Shown piece by piece: positions 43,023-51,817 of a stretch of DNA of 64,000 bases. Numbering within the stretch: position 1 is the stretch's first letter; the number at the start of each line of letters is the position of its first letter. The stretch is from JALYLC01 sp035696365 (GTDB lineage Bacteria; Actinomycetota; Thermoleophilia; Gaiellales; JALYLC01), in assembly GCA_035696365.1 (NCBI GenBank), contig DASRQS010000077.1, positions 1-64,000 of the forward strand. Reading direction: 5' to 3'. Made by a program: the position numbers and the translations under genes. A model generated the notes under the pieces. That model was not told the origin of the DNA. It ran no database searches and saw nothing but the letters and a program-made list of their open reading frames with translations.

Positions 43023-43484
43023 CTAGGCCCTGGCCGCGGCGAGCACGGCGTTGACGATGTTCTGATAGCCCGTGCAGCGGCAGAGGTTTCCCTCGAGCCC
43101 GAGGCGCACTTCCTGCTCGCTGGGATTCGGGTTCTGCTCGAGCAGGTAGGCGGCGCTCATGATCATGCCCGGCGTGCAGTAGCCGCACTGGAGGCCGTGC
43201 TCCTCGTGGAAGGCCTGCTGCAACGGGTGCAGCTCACCGTTCTGCGCGAGGCCTTCGATCGTCGTCACCTCGGACCCGTCTGCCTGCACCGCGAGCAGGG
43301 TGCACGACTTGACGGCCTCGCCGTCGATGTGCACCGTGCAGGCGCCGCACGACGAGGTATCACAACCGACGTGGGTCCCGGTCAGGCCAAGCTGGTCGCG
43401 CAGGAACTGCACCAGCAGGAGACGAGGCTCGACGTCCTCTTCGACACGCCTGCCGTTGACGGTCAGGCCGATGGTTCGTCCCAC
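43023..43484 (-). CDS. coxS: CoxS-like 2Fe-2S subunit
   Basis: A 153-residue subunit with two [2Fe-2S] sites: Cys41, 46, 49, 61 and Cys100, 103, 135, 137. GTG 43484 is selected because GAGGAGG sits five bases upstream and the family start VGRTIGLTVNGR follows. It is the first gene of the coxSLM set. A 272-bp repeat element lies about 88 bases upstream and may affect its promoter. Confidence 0.93.
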   Translation of the reverse strand: MGRTIGLTVNGRRVEEDVEPRLLLVQFLRDQLGLTGTHVGCDTSSCGACTVHIDGEAVKSCTLLAVQADGSEVTTIEGLAQNGELHPLQQAFHEEHGLQCGYCTPGMIMSAAYLLEQNPNPSEQEVRLGLEGNLCRCTGYQNIVNAVLAAARA

Positions 43485-43571
43485 GCGTGCCTCCTCGAGC
43501 TTCGTCGGTTGCGACTGCGAGAAATCCGGTGCCGTTGCGCCGATGCTACACACGCGCGTGCGGCCGTCCAA

Positions 43572-43843
43572 GAGCGCATTTCAGAATGTGCACGTGTGGT
43601 CGGGGGGCTCGAAGCGAGTGGGAGCGGATCCCGGCTCGAAGATCCGGTTGGAACCTTTCCGAGAGCCGGGATCCGTTCGCGCGAAGCCCTGGGGTCGCTC
43701 GGCTCTTTGAGCGGGCCCAGGGTCGCCGCAGGTCTGCTGGTCGGGCGCCCAAGCAGCTGACCTTCCGCTCACCGCGTAGCCCGAACAGCAGACCGGAGGC
43801 GATTCGAGACTTCCGAACACCGCGCTCATTCTGAAATGCGCTC
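43572..43843. mobile_element. 272-bp MITE-like element with perfect 16-bp terminal inverted repeats
   Basis: GAGCGCATTTCAGAAT (43572-43587) is exactly repeated in inverse at 43828-43843. The interior has no convincing gene, but shares a core (43661, GAGAGCCGGGATCCGTTC) and a sub-terminal GAACACCGCGCTCATT with the copies at 39723 and 45680. It fills most of the 405-base gap between the divergent coxS and the gene at 43891. The remaining flanks (43485-43571, 43844-43890) hold the coxS ribosome site and a short promoter region. Confidence 0.75.
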
Positions 43844-43890
43844 CAGAACCTTTACGAATCACGGGAATCGGCGTGACTAGACTGCCGGGG

Positions 43891-45681
43891 ATGCGCCTGC
43901 GCACGCTTCTGGTCGCGACGGCCCTGCTCGCGCTCTCGCCGGCTTCGGCGTGGGCGAGCGGTGGCGTCTGGACGCCCGTTCGCGTCGCTCCCGCGGTCAC
44001 CAAGGGCAGCGCCGATCTCCCCCGTCTCGCGCTGGAATCAGACGGCACTGCCGTCGCGGCGTGGACGGAGAACGGCACGGTGCGGGCGGCCACGCGCGCG
44101 CCGGGCAAGACGTTCGGCCTGCAGCGTGCCATCGCCATGAGCTCCACGCTCGCCGTGCCGGACGATGCCGTCGCCCTGGGCACGCGAGCGCTCCTGTTGC
44201 TGCATGCCCAGCAGGGCACCGGCGCCACCCTCGTCGCCTCCTCGGTGACCGGCAGCTCTGTCGGCCCTCCCGAGCAGGCTGCGGCGACCACGGCGCCCAT
44301 CACGGAGGCCGCCGGGGCGCTGCGCAGCGACGGCAGCGCGCTCGCGGTCTACGCGGCGGCGTCCGCGCCGATGACGCTCTCGAGCGCGGCGCGCAGCGCG
44401 GCGGGCGGCTGGTCGCCCGCGGGCGACATCGCCCTCCCCGCCTCCGTGACGCTCGTCCAGCAGTTGCAGCTCGCCCTCCTGCCGGACGGCAGCGCCGTGG
44501 CGCTGTTCCTCGGCCAGGGGCCGGCGGCGGGCGACGTCCCGCGGCCCTACGCGGCGCTGCGCTCGGCAGCCGGCGCCTGGGCGGCGCCCGTCGCCCTCGA
44601 TCCGGCCGCAGTCGTGGCCTGCGCCGATCTGGGGCTCGCGATCGACGGCACAGGCAACGCGTATGCCGTGTGGAGCGTGTCCGACGGGCGCGTCCGCACG
44701 TCCATGCTGCCGTTGGGCGGCGCTTTCAGTGCCGCGCAGACGTCGGCCACGGCCGCGCGCACTCCGCGCGTCGCGGGCGCAGGCGGCGGGAGCGTACTGC
44801 TGGCATGGCTCGACATCTCGGGGGCGCCGGTGCTGCGCACCGCCGAGTGGACACCCGCGGGCCTCGCGGCTGCCGCGTCCACGATCCTGCCGACGTCGGC
44901 GACGACGCTCGAGGACCTCGCGCTCGCCCCGTCCACGGCGGCCTCGGCGATCGTCACGGAGACGACGGGCACGGGCGCGGCCCAGCGCGCGGGCACCGAC
45001 GTGCTGGAGCGGCCCGCGGCCGCCATGCCGTGGACCGTGCAGAACGTGCGTACCGGGCTCGCCGAGCCGGTGGGATCGCCCCGGCTCGCGATGGGCGCGC
45101 TGGGAGCGCTCGCGCTGTGGGTCGAGGGCAACGTGATCGTGGCCTCGGGCACCGACCACGGTCTGCCCCGGATCGACGCGCTTGCCAAGCCCCTCAAGAT
45201 CGGCATCGGCGTGACCGGGCCGTTCTCGCTGCGCGCGAGCGACACCTGGTCGCCGATCGTCGACGTCACCTGGCGCTACGGCGACGGGACGACCGAGCAC
45301 GGCACGAGCGTGCGACACGCCTACCTGCGCGCAGGGACCTTCCACGTGACGGTGCTCGTGCACGACGCGACGGGCAACGCCGCGCAGCGCGCCTTCATCG
45401 TCACGACGCTTCCGATCGCGCGTCCCCTCTCTGCACGAGCGACGACGCGCGGGCTGACTGTCGCGCTCGCCTGCCTGCCCTCCAACCCGAGCGTCACAGG
45501 CACGGTGGCAGCCGCCATCCCTGGCGCGAAGGCCGTGCCCTTCCGCTGCAAGGTCGGCGGTCAGGGCAGCGCGCTCGTCCCGGGCGCGGTGAAGCGCGGC
45601 CGGCGGGTCGTCGTACGCGTCACGGGCATCGACCTCGGCGGCCTGCCGCACGTGTCCGCCGTGACGCTTCCGGTTCGCTAG
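43891..45681 (+). CDS. Secreted protein with C-terminal PKD domain
   Basis: About 596 residues. Signal peptide MRLRTLLVATALLALSPASA. Residues 35-430 are repetitive, beta-rich, of the propeller-like type (repeating LALESDGTAVAAWT, ALLPDGSAVALFL, LAIDGTGNAYAVWS units, about 50-60 residues each). A PKD domain follows near 450-505 (VTWRYGDGTTEHGTSVRHAY then FHVTVLVHDATGN), and a final Cys-containing beta domain. Likely cell-surface or extracellular. TAG stop (45679-45681) is fused to the next repeat element. Confidence 0.7.
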   Translation: MRLRTLLVATALLALSPASAWASGGVWTPVRVAPAVTKGSADLPRLALESDGTAVAAWTENGTVRAATRAPGKTFGLQRAIAMSSTLAVPDDAVALGTRALLLLHAQQGTGATLVASSVTGSSVGPPEQAAATTAPITEAAGALRSDGSALAVYAAASAPMTLSSAARSAAGGWSPAGDIALPASVTLVQQLQLALLPDGSAVALFLGQGPAAGDVPRPYAALRSAAGAWAAPVALDPAAVVACADLGLAIDGTGNAYAVWSVSDGRVRTSMLPLGGAFSAAQTSATAARTPRVAGAGGGSVLLAWLDISGAPVLRTAEWTPAGLAAAASTILPTSATTLEDLALAPSTAASAIVTETTGTGAAQRAGTDVLERPAAAMPWTVQNVRTGLAEPVGSPRLAMGALGALALWVEGNVIVASGTDHGLPRIDALAKPLKIGIGVTGPFSLRASDTWSPIVDVTWRYGDGTTEHGTSVRHAYLRAGTFHVTVLVHDATGNAAQRAFIVTTLPIARPLSARATTRGLTVALACLPSNPSVTGTVAAAIPGAKAVPFRCKVGGQGSALVPGAVKRGRRVVVRVTGIDLGGLPHVSAVTLPVR

Positions 45682-45952
45682 AGGTTCTCGCTCAACTGAG
45701 CGTGGCGTCTGCGGTGTGTGGAGCGAGCGAGTGCCGGCCGTCTCGCAGGGCAGACGGGACGCCTGTTCAAGAGCCGGGCGGTGCTCCTGCGAGGCCCCGC
45801 AGACGCTCGCGACCACGTTCGCGACAGCTCGGACTCATCCAGCGCGATGCGGGTCGCCGGAGGTCTGGCAAGGAGTCCGCGAAGCGCACGACCGCCAGAC
45901 CGCAGGCGGTCCACACGCCCCAGACGCCGCGCTCACTGGAGTGAGAACCTCT
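45680..45952. mobile_element. 273-bp MITE-like element with imperfect terminal inverted repeats
   Basis: The outer 10 bases AGAGGTTCTC at 45680 are perfectly inverted at the right end (45952), and the remaining inner 13 positions match at 10. A core near 45771 (GAGCCGGGCGGTGCTCCTG) aligns with the cores at 39725 and 43661, and the right sub-terminal CGCCGCGCTCA is shared. The element starts on the stop codon of the upstream gene and ends 23 bases before thrB, so it forms nearly all of the thrB leader. No gene is convincing inside it. Confidence 0.7.
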
Positions 45953-45975
45953 CCAGCGCGACCATACTCCGCTTC

Positions 45976-46878
45976 GTGGAGCGCATCAGCGTGAGCGTGC
46001 CGGCGTCGTCGGCGAATCTCGGGCCGGGCTATGACTGTCTCGGAGTGGCACTGCCGCTGCGCAACTGGCTCGAGGTCCAGCTGCGGCCGGGGCCGCTGGA
46101 GGTGAGCGTGACCGGCGAGGGAGCCGAGACGCTACCCGCCGACGAGACGAACCTCGTCGTGCGCTCGTTCGCCCAGGTCTGGGACGGCCCGCTGGACGGC
46201 CTGGCGTTCCGGATGCAGAACTCCGTGCCGCTGCAGGCCGGCACGGGCTCCTCGAGCGCCGCCATCGTGGCGGGGCTCGCCGCATCGCTCGCATTGCAGG
46301 GCCGGCCGCACGGCATCGATGAGCTGATCGCGCTGGCAGCACCGCTCGAGGGCCACCCCGACAACGTCGCGGCGGCGATCGCCGGGGGCTTCACACTGGC
46401 GCTCGACGGAGAGGCACCGCTCCTGCGGCGGATCCCGCCGCCTCCTGGCCTCGCATTCGTCCTCGTTGTCCCCGATCACGCGCTCGGCACGACCGAATCG
46501 CGCAAGTCGCTCCGCCCCGAGGTGCCGCGTGCCGACGCGGTCTACAGCCTGCAGCGCACCGCGCTGCTCGTGCATGCGCTGGGCGCCGGCGACCTCGCGG
46601 CACTGCCGCGCGCCCTGGACGATCGCCTGCACCAGCCCGACCGCTCGCAGCTGACGCCGCTCTTCTGCCGCCTGCAGGAGCACCTGCACGAGCTCGGCGC
46701 CTACGGCTGCACGCTCTCGGGCGCGGGCCCCAGCACGCTCCTCTGGGTGGACGCCGATGAGGCCGGCGCCATCGCCCTGCGGGTCGCGGAGCAGATCTCC
46801 GACCTTGCGCTCGACGCGCGCGTGATCCCGCTGGCACCCGAGCCGTTCGGCGTCGTTGTCAGCTCTGAAAGTGCCTGA
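45976..46878 (+). CDS. thrB: Homoserine kinase
   Basis: A 300-residue GHMP kinase. SVPASSANLGPGYDCLGVAL at the N-terminus is diagnostic of ThrB, and the ATP-binding motif is PLQAGTGSSSAA. HPDNVAAAIAGG and the final TLSGAGPSTLLW complete the fold. It phosphorylates homoserine in threonine synthesis. It starts at GTG 45976, 24 bases after a repeat element. No thrC or hom is adjacent. Confidence 0.94.
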   Translation: MERISVSVPASSANLGPGYDCLGVALPLRNWLEVQLRPGPLEVSVTGEGAETLPADETNLVVRSFAQVWDGPLDGLAFRMQNSVPLQAGTGSSSAAIVAGLAASLALQGRPHGIDELIALAAPLEGHPDNVAAAIAGGFTLALDGEAPLLRRIPPPPGLAFVLVVPDHALGTTESRKSLRPEVPRADAVYSLQRTALLVHALGAGDLAALPRALDDRLHQPDRSQLTPLFCRLQEHLHELGAYGCTLSGAGPSTLLWVDADEAGAIALRVAEQISDLALDARVIPLAPEPFGVVVSSESA

Positions 46879-48205
46879 AGAGGGCGAGCGCGGCGGCTCC
46901 GAGCACCGCCGTGAGCAGCACGAGGTGCGCGCTCCCGGCGAACACGGTCGAGACCGGCGAGGCATCGAACAGCGCCGCGCCGAATGCGCGGGCGGCCGGC
47001 GTGAACGGCAGGAGCTCGGAGACGTCGGCCGCGAGCGGCGACACCTGGCGCGGCACGAGGCCGACGAGCACGATCGGCGTGACGAGCGCGACGCCGACCA
47101 GCGAGGAGGCCCGCAGGTCGCGCGCCGCGGCGCCGACCGCGCAGCCGAGAGCGCCGAAGGCCGCGCCCGCCGCCGCGAGCGGCACGAGTAGGAGCGGGAT
47201 GCGAGCCCAGGCGGCCCCGGATGACGAGATCTCGGCCGCGACGCCGAAGCCGAGCGCGAGCAGCAACCCGAGCGCGCACCCGACGATTGCGCACAGGGCG
47301 ATCTTCTCGGCAATCAGGAGCGCGGGCCGCACGCCCGAGCGCAAAAGGCGGGCGAGCACGTTCTCGTCGCGCTCGAGCGTGAGCACCGCGGCGCCGAGCA
47401 GCAGGGTCACGAACGCGAGCGAGATGCCCAGCCCGTAGCTCTGTACTTGCGATCCCAGCAGGTAGGAGCGGCCCGTCGTCGAGCGGTGGTCGAGGCCGAT
47501 CGGGTGCGCGGTCGACGCGAGCGCCTGGTGGGCGAGGCCGAGGGCCGCCGCGGCCTGGTCCGAGAAGGCCGTGACGGAGTCGAGCTGCTTGCGCGCGGGG
47601 CTGTCGGACGGAAGTCCCGCCTCGACCGCCCGGATGCGCTTGCTCGTGGCCTGCAGCCCGAGCACGTGGTACCTCCGGCCGAGCGCTTGGGCCGTGCCAC
47701 CGCTCACGAGCACGTCGAGGAAGTGGCTGTTGGAGCGGATGTACTCGGTCTGTACCTCGCTGTTGAGGGTGTAGACGAAGGCCTGGGTCTCGCGCAGGAT
47801 GCGCTCTTCGTAGGCGTTGCGGTTCGTCAGCAGCACGACCTCGGGGCTCGCGATCAGCGACGACAGCTCCGCCACGAAGCCGCGCGGCACGATGATCACC
47901 GCGACCACGTCGCCGTCGTCGAGCGCCCTGCGGGCGCGTTCCTGCGTCATCTTCAGGAGCTGCACGCGCTTTCCCGCCTGGCGGACGATGCGCCCGAAGT
48001 CGAAGGAGCGGTCGCCGATGTGGACGACGTTCGGGATGTCGTCCTCGTTCACGAAGGCCACGCGGGGCTGGGCGCCCTGCCCTCCCAGGACGCCGCCCAC
48101 GAGCAGCGAGAGCACGAGCGGGTAGACGACGAGCACCGCCAGTAGCGGGCGCGAGCGCGCGAGCAGCAGCAGGTCCTTGCGCAGGAGGAGCGCGAACCGG
48201 CTCAC
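46859..48205 (-). CDS. ABC-2 type exporter permease
   Basis: A 448-residue permease: one helix at 20-42, a large extracytoplasmic domain (about 45-255, VAFVNEDDIPNVVHIG onward) and five C-terminal helices (about 260-445) with the typical LGRRYHVLG and LERDENVLARLLRSG segments. Paired with the ATPase upstream (GTGA overlap), it would export a lipid-linked or drug-like compound. The 3-prime end overlaps thrB by 20 bases. Confidence 0.85.
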   Translation of the reverse strand: MSRFALLLRKDLLLLARSRPLLAVLVVYPLVLSLLVGGVLGGQGAQPRVAFVNEDDIPNVVHIGDRSFDFGRIVRQAGKRVQLLKMTQERARRALDDGDVVAVIIVPRGFVAELSSLIASPEVVLLTNRNAYEERILRETQAFVYTLNSEVQTEYIRSNSHFLDVLVSGGTAQALGRRYHVLGLQATSKRIRAVEAGLPSDSPARKQLDSVTAFSDQAAAALGLAHQALASTAHPIGLDHRSTTGRSYLLGSQVQSYGLGISLAFVTLLLGAAVLTLERDENVLARLLRSGVRPALLIAEKIALCAIVGCALGLLLALGFGVAAEISSSGAAWARIPLLLVPLAAAGAAFGALGCAVGAAARDLRASSLVGVALVTPIVLVGLVPRQVSPLAADVSELLPFTPAARAFGAALFDASPVSTVFAGSAHLVLLTAVLGAAALALFRHFQS

Positions 48206-48927
48206 GCGCTGCTCCGCGCCCGCTCGACGAACGCGACGAATGCGCGCTCGTGGCTTCCCGTGGCGTCGACGGCGCCGGCCTCCTGCCAGAACGCCTCCTG
48301 CGGCCCCGCATAGGCGGAGCGGCCGTCGACCAGCACGAGCACCCGGTCGGCCGCGAGGCGCGCCTCCTCGACGTTCTGGGTCGCGAAGGCGAACGCGCCG
48401 CCCCGCTCGCCGACACGCTCGAGCATCGACCACAGCGCGAGCCGGTGGCCGGGATCGAGGGCCGCCGTCGGCTCGTCCAGCAGCACCACGCTCGGCCGGC
48501 CGAGCAGGCCGATGGCGACGTTGACGCGCTGGGCCTGCCCGAGCGAGAGGCGCTCGACGGGTAGATCGAGCGCATCGCCGAGCGCGACCGCGACCGCCAG
48601 ATCGGCCAGCTCGGCCTCCGGCTCGGGCACGCGCGCAAGCCGCGCAAAGAGCTCGAGATTCTCGCGCGCGCTGAGGCGGCGGTAGAGCGCAGGGCGCTGC
48701 GGGACGACGCCGATCTCCTGCAAGTCGGGCCGCTGCACGCTGCCCTCGCTCGGCTCGGCCGAGCCGGCCAGCAGTGAGAGCAGCGTCGTCTTGCCCGCGC
48801 CGTTCGGGCCCAGCAGCGCGAGGCGATCGCCGGCCGCGAGCGCGAGGTCGATCGGGCCGAGGACCTGCCTCTCTCCGAACCGCTTCACCAACCCCGCGCA
48901 GGCGATCAGCGGGGCACTCGCACTCAC
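48202..48927 (-). CDS. ABC transporter ATP-binding protein
   Basis: A 241-residue ABC ATPase. Walker A is GPNGAGKTT, the signature is LSLGQAQRV (a variant of LSGGQ), Walker B VVLLDEPTAALD, and an H-loop-like TQNVEEA with Gln where His is usual. The H-loop replacement is unusual for an active ATPase. It overlaps the permease start at 48205 and begins at GTG 48927, right at the end of the AI-2E permease gene. Confidence 0.9.
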   Translation of the reverse strand: MSASAPLIACAGLVKRFGERQVLGPIDLALAAGDRLALLGPNGAGKTTLLSLLAGSAEPSEGSVQRPDLQEIGVVPQRPALYRRLSARENLELFARLARVPEPEAELADLAVAVALGDALDLPVERLSLGQAQRVNVAIGLLGRPSVVLLDEPTAALDPGHRLALWSMLERVGERGGAFAFATQNVEEARLAADRVLVLVDGRSAYAGPQEAFWQEAGAVDATGSHERAFVAFVERARSSA

Positions 48928-50096
48928 GCGGGCGGGGGCGGTTCGGGCTCGATACGGACGGGCACCGTGACCTCGAGGCCGGCGCCTGCGTAACCGGCGG
49001 TGGGCCAGGGCTCGAAGCGGATGCGCCGGCGCAGGAAGATCACGATCTCACGGCCCATGGCGAGCAGGGGCAGCGCAAGGATCGCGCCGACGATGCCGTA
49101 CAGCTCCACTCCGGCGACGAGCGCGAAGATCACGAGCAGCGGGTGGGCGCCGAGCGCCTGGCCCATCACGCGCGGGACGACGACGTGGCCCTCGAGCTGA
49201 TGGATACCGACGTAGAAGAGCCCCACCCAGAGCGCCGTCGCGGGCGAGTGGAGGGCCGCCAGCGCGAGCGCGGGCAGCGCGCCCAGAATCGGCCCGATGT
49301 ACGGGATGACCTCGGTCACCATCGCCCACAGAGCGAGGATCAGAGCGTACTGGTCGCCGTCGGGCCAGATGCCGGTCAGCGAGAGGATGTAGATACCGAG
49401 CCCCGTGCTCGCGCCGATCACGAACGAGACCGTCAGCTGGCCACGGATATAGCGGATCAGGCCTTTCTGGACCTGCTCGCCCAGCCGAATGCCGTCGGGC
49501 CCTGGCGGGAACAGCCGGTCGACCCCTCGCGAGATGCGGGGGCCGTCGAGTAACAGATAGATCGATATGACGATGGTCAGTAACAGCTCGATCAGGCCCT
49601 GCACCACCCGGCTCGCGACCTGCTGGCCGATGTCGACGGCGCGCTTCGCATAATCGCCCACGCCCTGCTTCTGGATGTTCTGGACGAGGCGGCTGCCGAT
49701 GTCCTTGACGTGTACCCGGCCCAGGCCGCGCGCGTCGAGCCACTGCTGGAAACGGTCGACGCGACGCTCGGCCGAGGACTCCTTCTGGCCCGGCTGCTTC
49801 TTGAATTCCTTCGAGATCGTGTCGCTCGCCGAGACCACCTGGTTAACGGCAGCCACGCCCGCCAGCCCGACCGCACCGACGATCGCGGTCGCCAGCGAGA
49901 CGTACACGACCAGCACCGCGAGGCCGCGGGGCAGGCGCAGCGAGGCCAGCGCCGAGACCAGCGGATTGAGCAGCATCGCGATGATCCCGGAGATCAGGAA
50001 CACGAACAGCGCGTGCTTGACGGCACCGGCGAAGATCCAGCCGAAGAACAGCACGGACGGGAGCGCCACGAGCTGGATCCAACGCGGGATGACCAC
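48924..50096 (-). CDS. AI-2E family transporter
   Basis: A 390-residue multi-span membrane protein. IAMLLNPLVSALASL, DRFQQWLDARGLG, then IYLLLDGPRISRGVDRLFPP and the C-terminal YIRGQLTVSFVIGASTGLGI, GHVVVPRVMG motifs identify the AI-2E/TqsA group. About eight helices are predicted by hydrophobicity. Substrates in this family are varied (small signals, ions); none is suggested here. Divergent from the secreted protein at 50219. Confidence 0.88.
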   Translation of the reverse strand: MVIPRWIQLVALPSVLFFGWIFAGAVKHALFVFLISGIIAMLLNPLVSALASLRLPRGLAVLVVYVSLATAIVGAVGLAGVAAVNQVVSASDTISKEFKKQPGQKESSAERRVDRFQQWLDARGLGRVHVKDIGSRLVQNIQKQGVGDYAKRAVDIGQQVASRVVQGLIELLLTIVISIYLLLDGPRISRGVDRLFPPGPDGIRLGEQVQKGLIRYIRGQLTVSFVIGASTGLGIYILSLTGIWPDGDQYALILALWAMVTEVIPYIGPILGALPALALAALHSPATALWVGLFYVGIHQLEGHVVVPRVMGQALGAHPLLVIFALVAGVELYGIVGAILALPLLAMGREIVIFLRRRIRFEPWPTAGYAGAGLEVTVPVRIEPEPPPPA

Positions 50097-50218
50097 CAGC
50101 GCACCGTTCGGCGGAGGCGTTTTTGGGCTGGGAGCCGGTTCCGGTGCTTGCTGATCCGACAGTGTGTTCTCCTAGTGTTGCCTCGACACCACGAGGCACA
50201 TGCTGTACCTTCTATTGG

Positions 50219-51016
50219 ATGGCCGCGACTGCCCAAGGCCGACCCCTGCCCGCACGTCGGCCCGGCTCCCGCCGGGCCCAGCGAGCGCGCATCCGGCGCC
50301 GGCGGCTCGGACTGCTGGCCGCGCTGCTTGCAGCGGCAGCCATCGGTCTCTCGATGACGTTCGCCAGCGGTCCGACGGCTCCTGCCGCATCGCGGCCGCT
50401 CTCGGATCAGGCCGTGCTGGCCGGCCAGCCCGCCCCGCAAACCCTTGCCGTGCGCGGATCGCTGCAGCTCATGGTGCCGATCAGCCAGAAGGTCATCACC
50501 GGCGTCGTCTTCCACCGCTACCAGGGATCCGACGCGGTCTCGCTGACCCCGGTCGGCCACCAGCGCAACGCCGGCCTGCTGACGCGCATGTGGAACGGCG
50601 TGTTCGGCGATGACGGCGGCGGCATGGGCTACAACGTCGACTCGGGCTCGACGCAGGGCGTCGACGTCGGAGCGCCCGCGGGCACGGCCATCTACTCGCC
50701 CACCGACGGCCAGGTCGTCTCCATCACGCCCTACGTGCTCAACGGCGACGCCACGCGCTTCGGGCAGGAGATCGCGATCAGCCCGTCCTCGGATCCCTCC
50801 CTCGTCGTCAAGGTCGCACCCGTCGCACCCACGCTCGGCCCGCTTGGCAAGCCCACGCTCCGCGTGGGCGAGCAGGTCAGCGGAGGCCGCACGCAACTCG
50901 GCGCCGTCGTCGACGTGACGAGCGCGAGCCAGCCGGTGCTGGCCCACTACGTCTCGGATGCCGGGAACGGCGCGAGCATGCGCGTCGAGCCGGCCACCGC
51001 TCCGGCGATGCCGTAG
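50219..51016 (+). CDS. Membrane-anchored M23-like protein, catalytic motifs missing
   Basis: A 265-residue protein with a basic N-terminus and one helix (about 25-45). The C-terminal half resembles the lysostaphin/M23 beta-fold: TQGVDVGAPAGTAIYSPTDG corresponds to the HxGxDxxxxxGTPVxAxxDG motif, but the zinc-binding His is replaced by Gly/Val, and no HxH motif is found. It therefore looks like an inactive M23 relative that may regulate other enzymes. ATG 50219. Confidence 0.65.
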   Translation: MAATAQGRPLPARRPGSRRAQRARIRRRRLGLLAALLAAAAIGLSMTFASGPTAPAASRPLSDQAVLAGQPAPQTLAVRGSLQLMVPISQKVITGVVFHRYQGSDAVSLTPVGHQRNAGLLTRMWNGVFGDDGGGMGYNVDSGSTQGVDVGAPAGTAIYSPTDGQVVSITPYVLNGDATRFGQEIAISPSSDPSLVVKVAPVAPTLGPLGKPTLRVGEQVSGGRTQLGAVVDVTSASQPVLAHYVSDAGNGASMRVEPATAPAMP

Positions 51017-51034
51017 AAGGACGTGGTGGCCGCC

Positions 51035-51817
51035 ATGCGGCTGCTGTTCATCGCGGACATCTTCGGCCGGCCCGGTCGCGAGGCAGTCGAGTCGCTCGTG
51101 CCGCGGCTGCGCGAGGAGCTCGAGCTCGATCTCGTGGTCGCCAACGGCGAGAACGCGGCCGACGGCGCGGGCATCACCGACCGGCTGGCGGACCGCATCC
51201 TCGCGAGTGGCGTCGACTGCATCACACTCGGCAACCACACGTGGCACCAGCGCGGCTTCGGCGAGTATCTCGACCGCGAGCCGCGCATCGTGCGGCCGGC
51301 CAACTACCTCTCGACCAATCCCGGGCGGGGATCGACCGTGGTCGAGGCGCGCGGCGGCACCCCCGTGGCCGTCGTCAACCTGATGGGGCGGCTATTCGTC
51401 CATCCCGAGCCGGCCCGCAGCCCGTTCGAGCAGGCCGCGGGGATCGTCGCGGCAGCGAAGGACCAGGCGCCGGTGGTGCTCGTGGACTTCCATGCCGAGG
51501 CGACCAGCGAGAAGGTCGCGATGGGCCGCCACCTGGCCGGTCGCGTGACGGCGGTGCTGGGCACGCACACCCACGTGCAGACCAACGATGCCTCGCTCTG
51601 GGACGGCACCGCCTACCTCACCGACTGCGGCATGACCGGGCCGCACGACTCCGTGATCGGCGTCCGCACCGAGATCGCGCTGCGGCGCTTCCTGACGCAG
51701 TTGCCTGCCCGCTCCGAGCCGGCGCTCGGAGACGTGCGGCTCGAGGGCGCGCTCGTCGAATGCGACCCCAAGACCGGCCGCGCCACGCGAATCGAGACGT
51801 TCCGGCGGCAGGCGTGA
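51035..51817 (+). CDS. ymdB: YmdB-type 2',3'-cAMP phosphodiesterase / metallophosphoesterase
   Basis: About 260 residues. LLFIADIFGRPGREAVESLV gives the first metal ligands, NGENAADGAGI the second block, TLGNHTWHQ the NH motif, DFHAEATSEKVAMGR and GTHTHVQT the late metal site. These match the YmdB/TIGR00282 family found across bacteria. GTG 51023 or 51026 is possible with an upstream AAGGA; the conserved start is ATG 51035. Its stop overlaps the GTG of the subtilisin gene. Confidence 0.92.
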   Translation: MRLLFIADIFGRPGREAVESLVPRLREELELDLVVANGENAADGAGITDRLADRILASGVDCITLGNHTWHQRGFGEYLDREPRIVRPANYLSTNPGRGSTVVEARGGTPVAVVNLMGRLFVHPEPARSPFEQAAGIVAAAKDQAPVVLVDFHAEATSEKVAMGRHLAGRVTAVLGTHTHVQTNDASLWDGTAYLTDCGMTGPHDSVIGVRTEIALRRFLTQLPARSEPALGDVRLEGALVECDPKTGRATRIETFRRQA

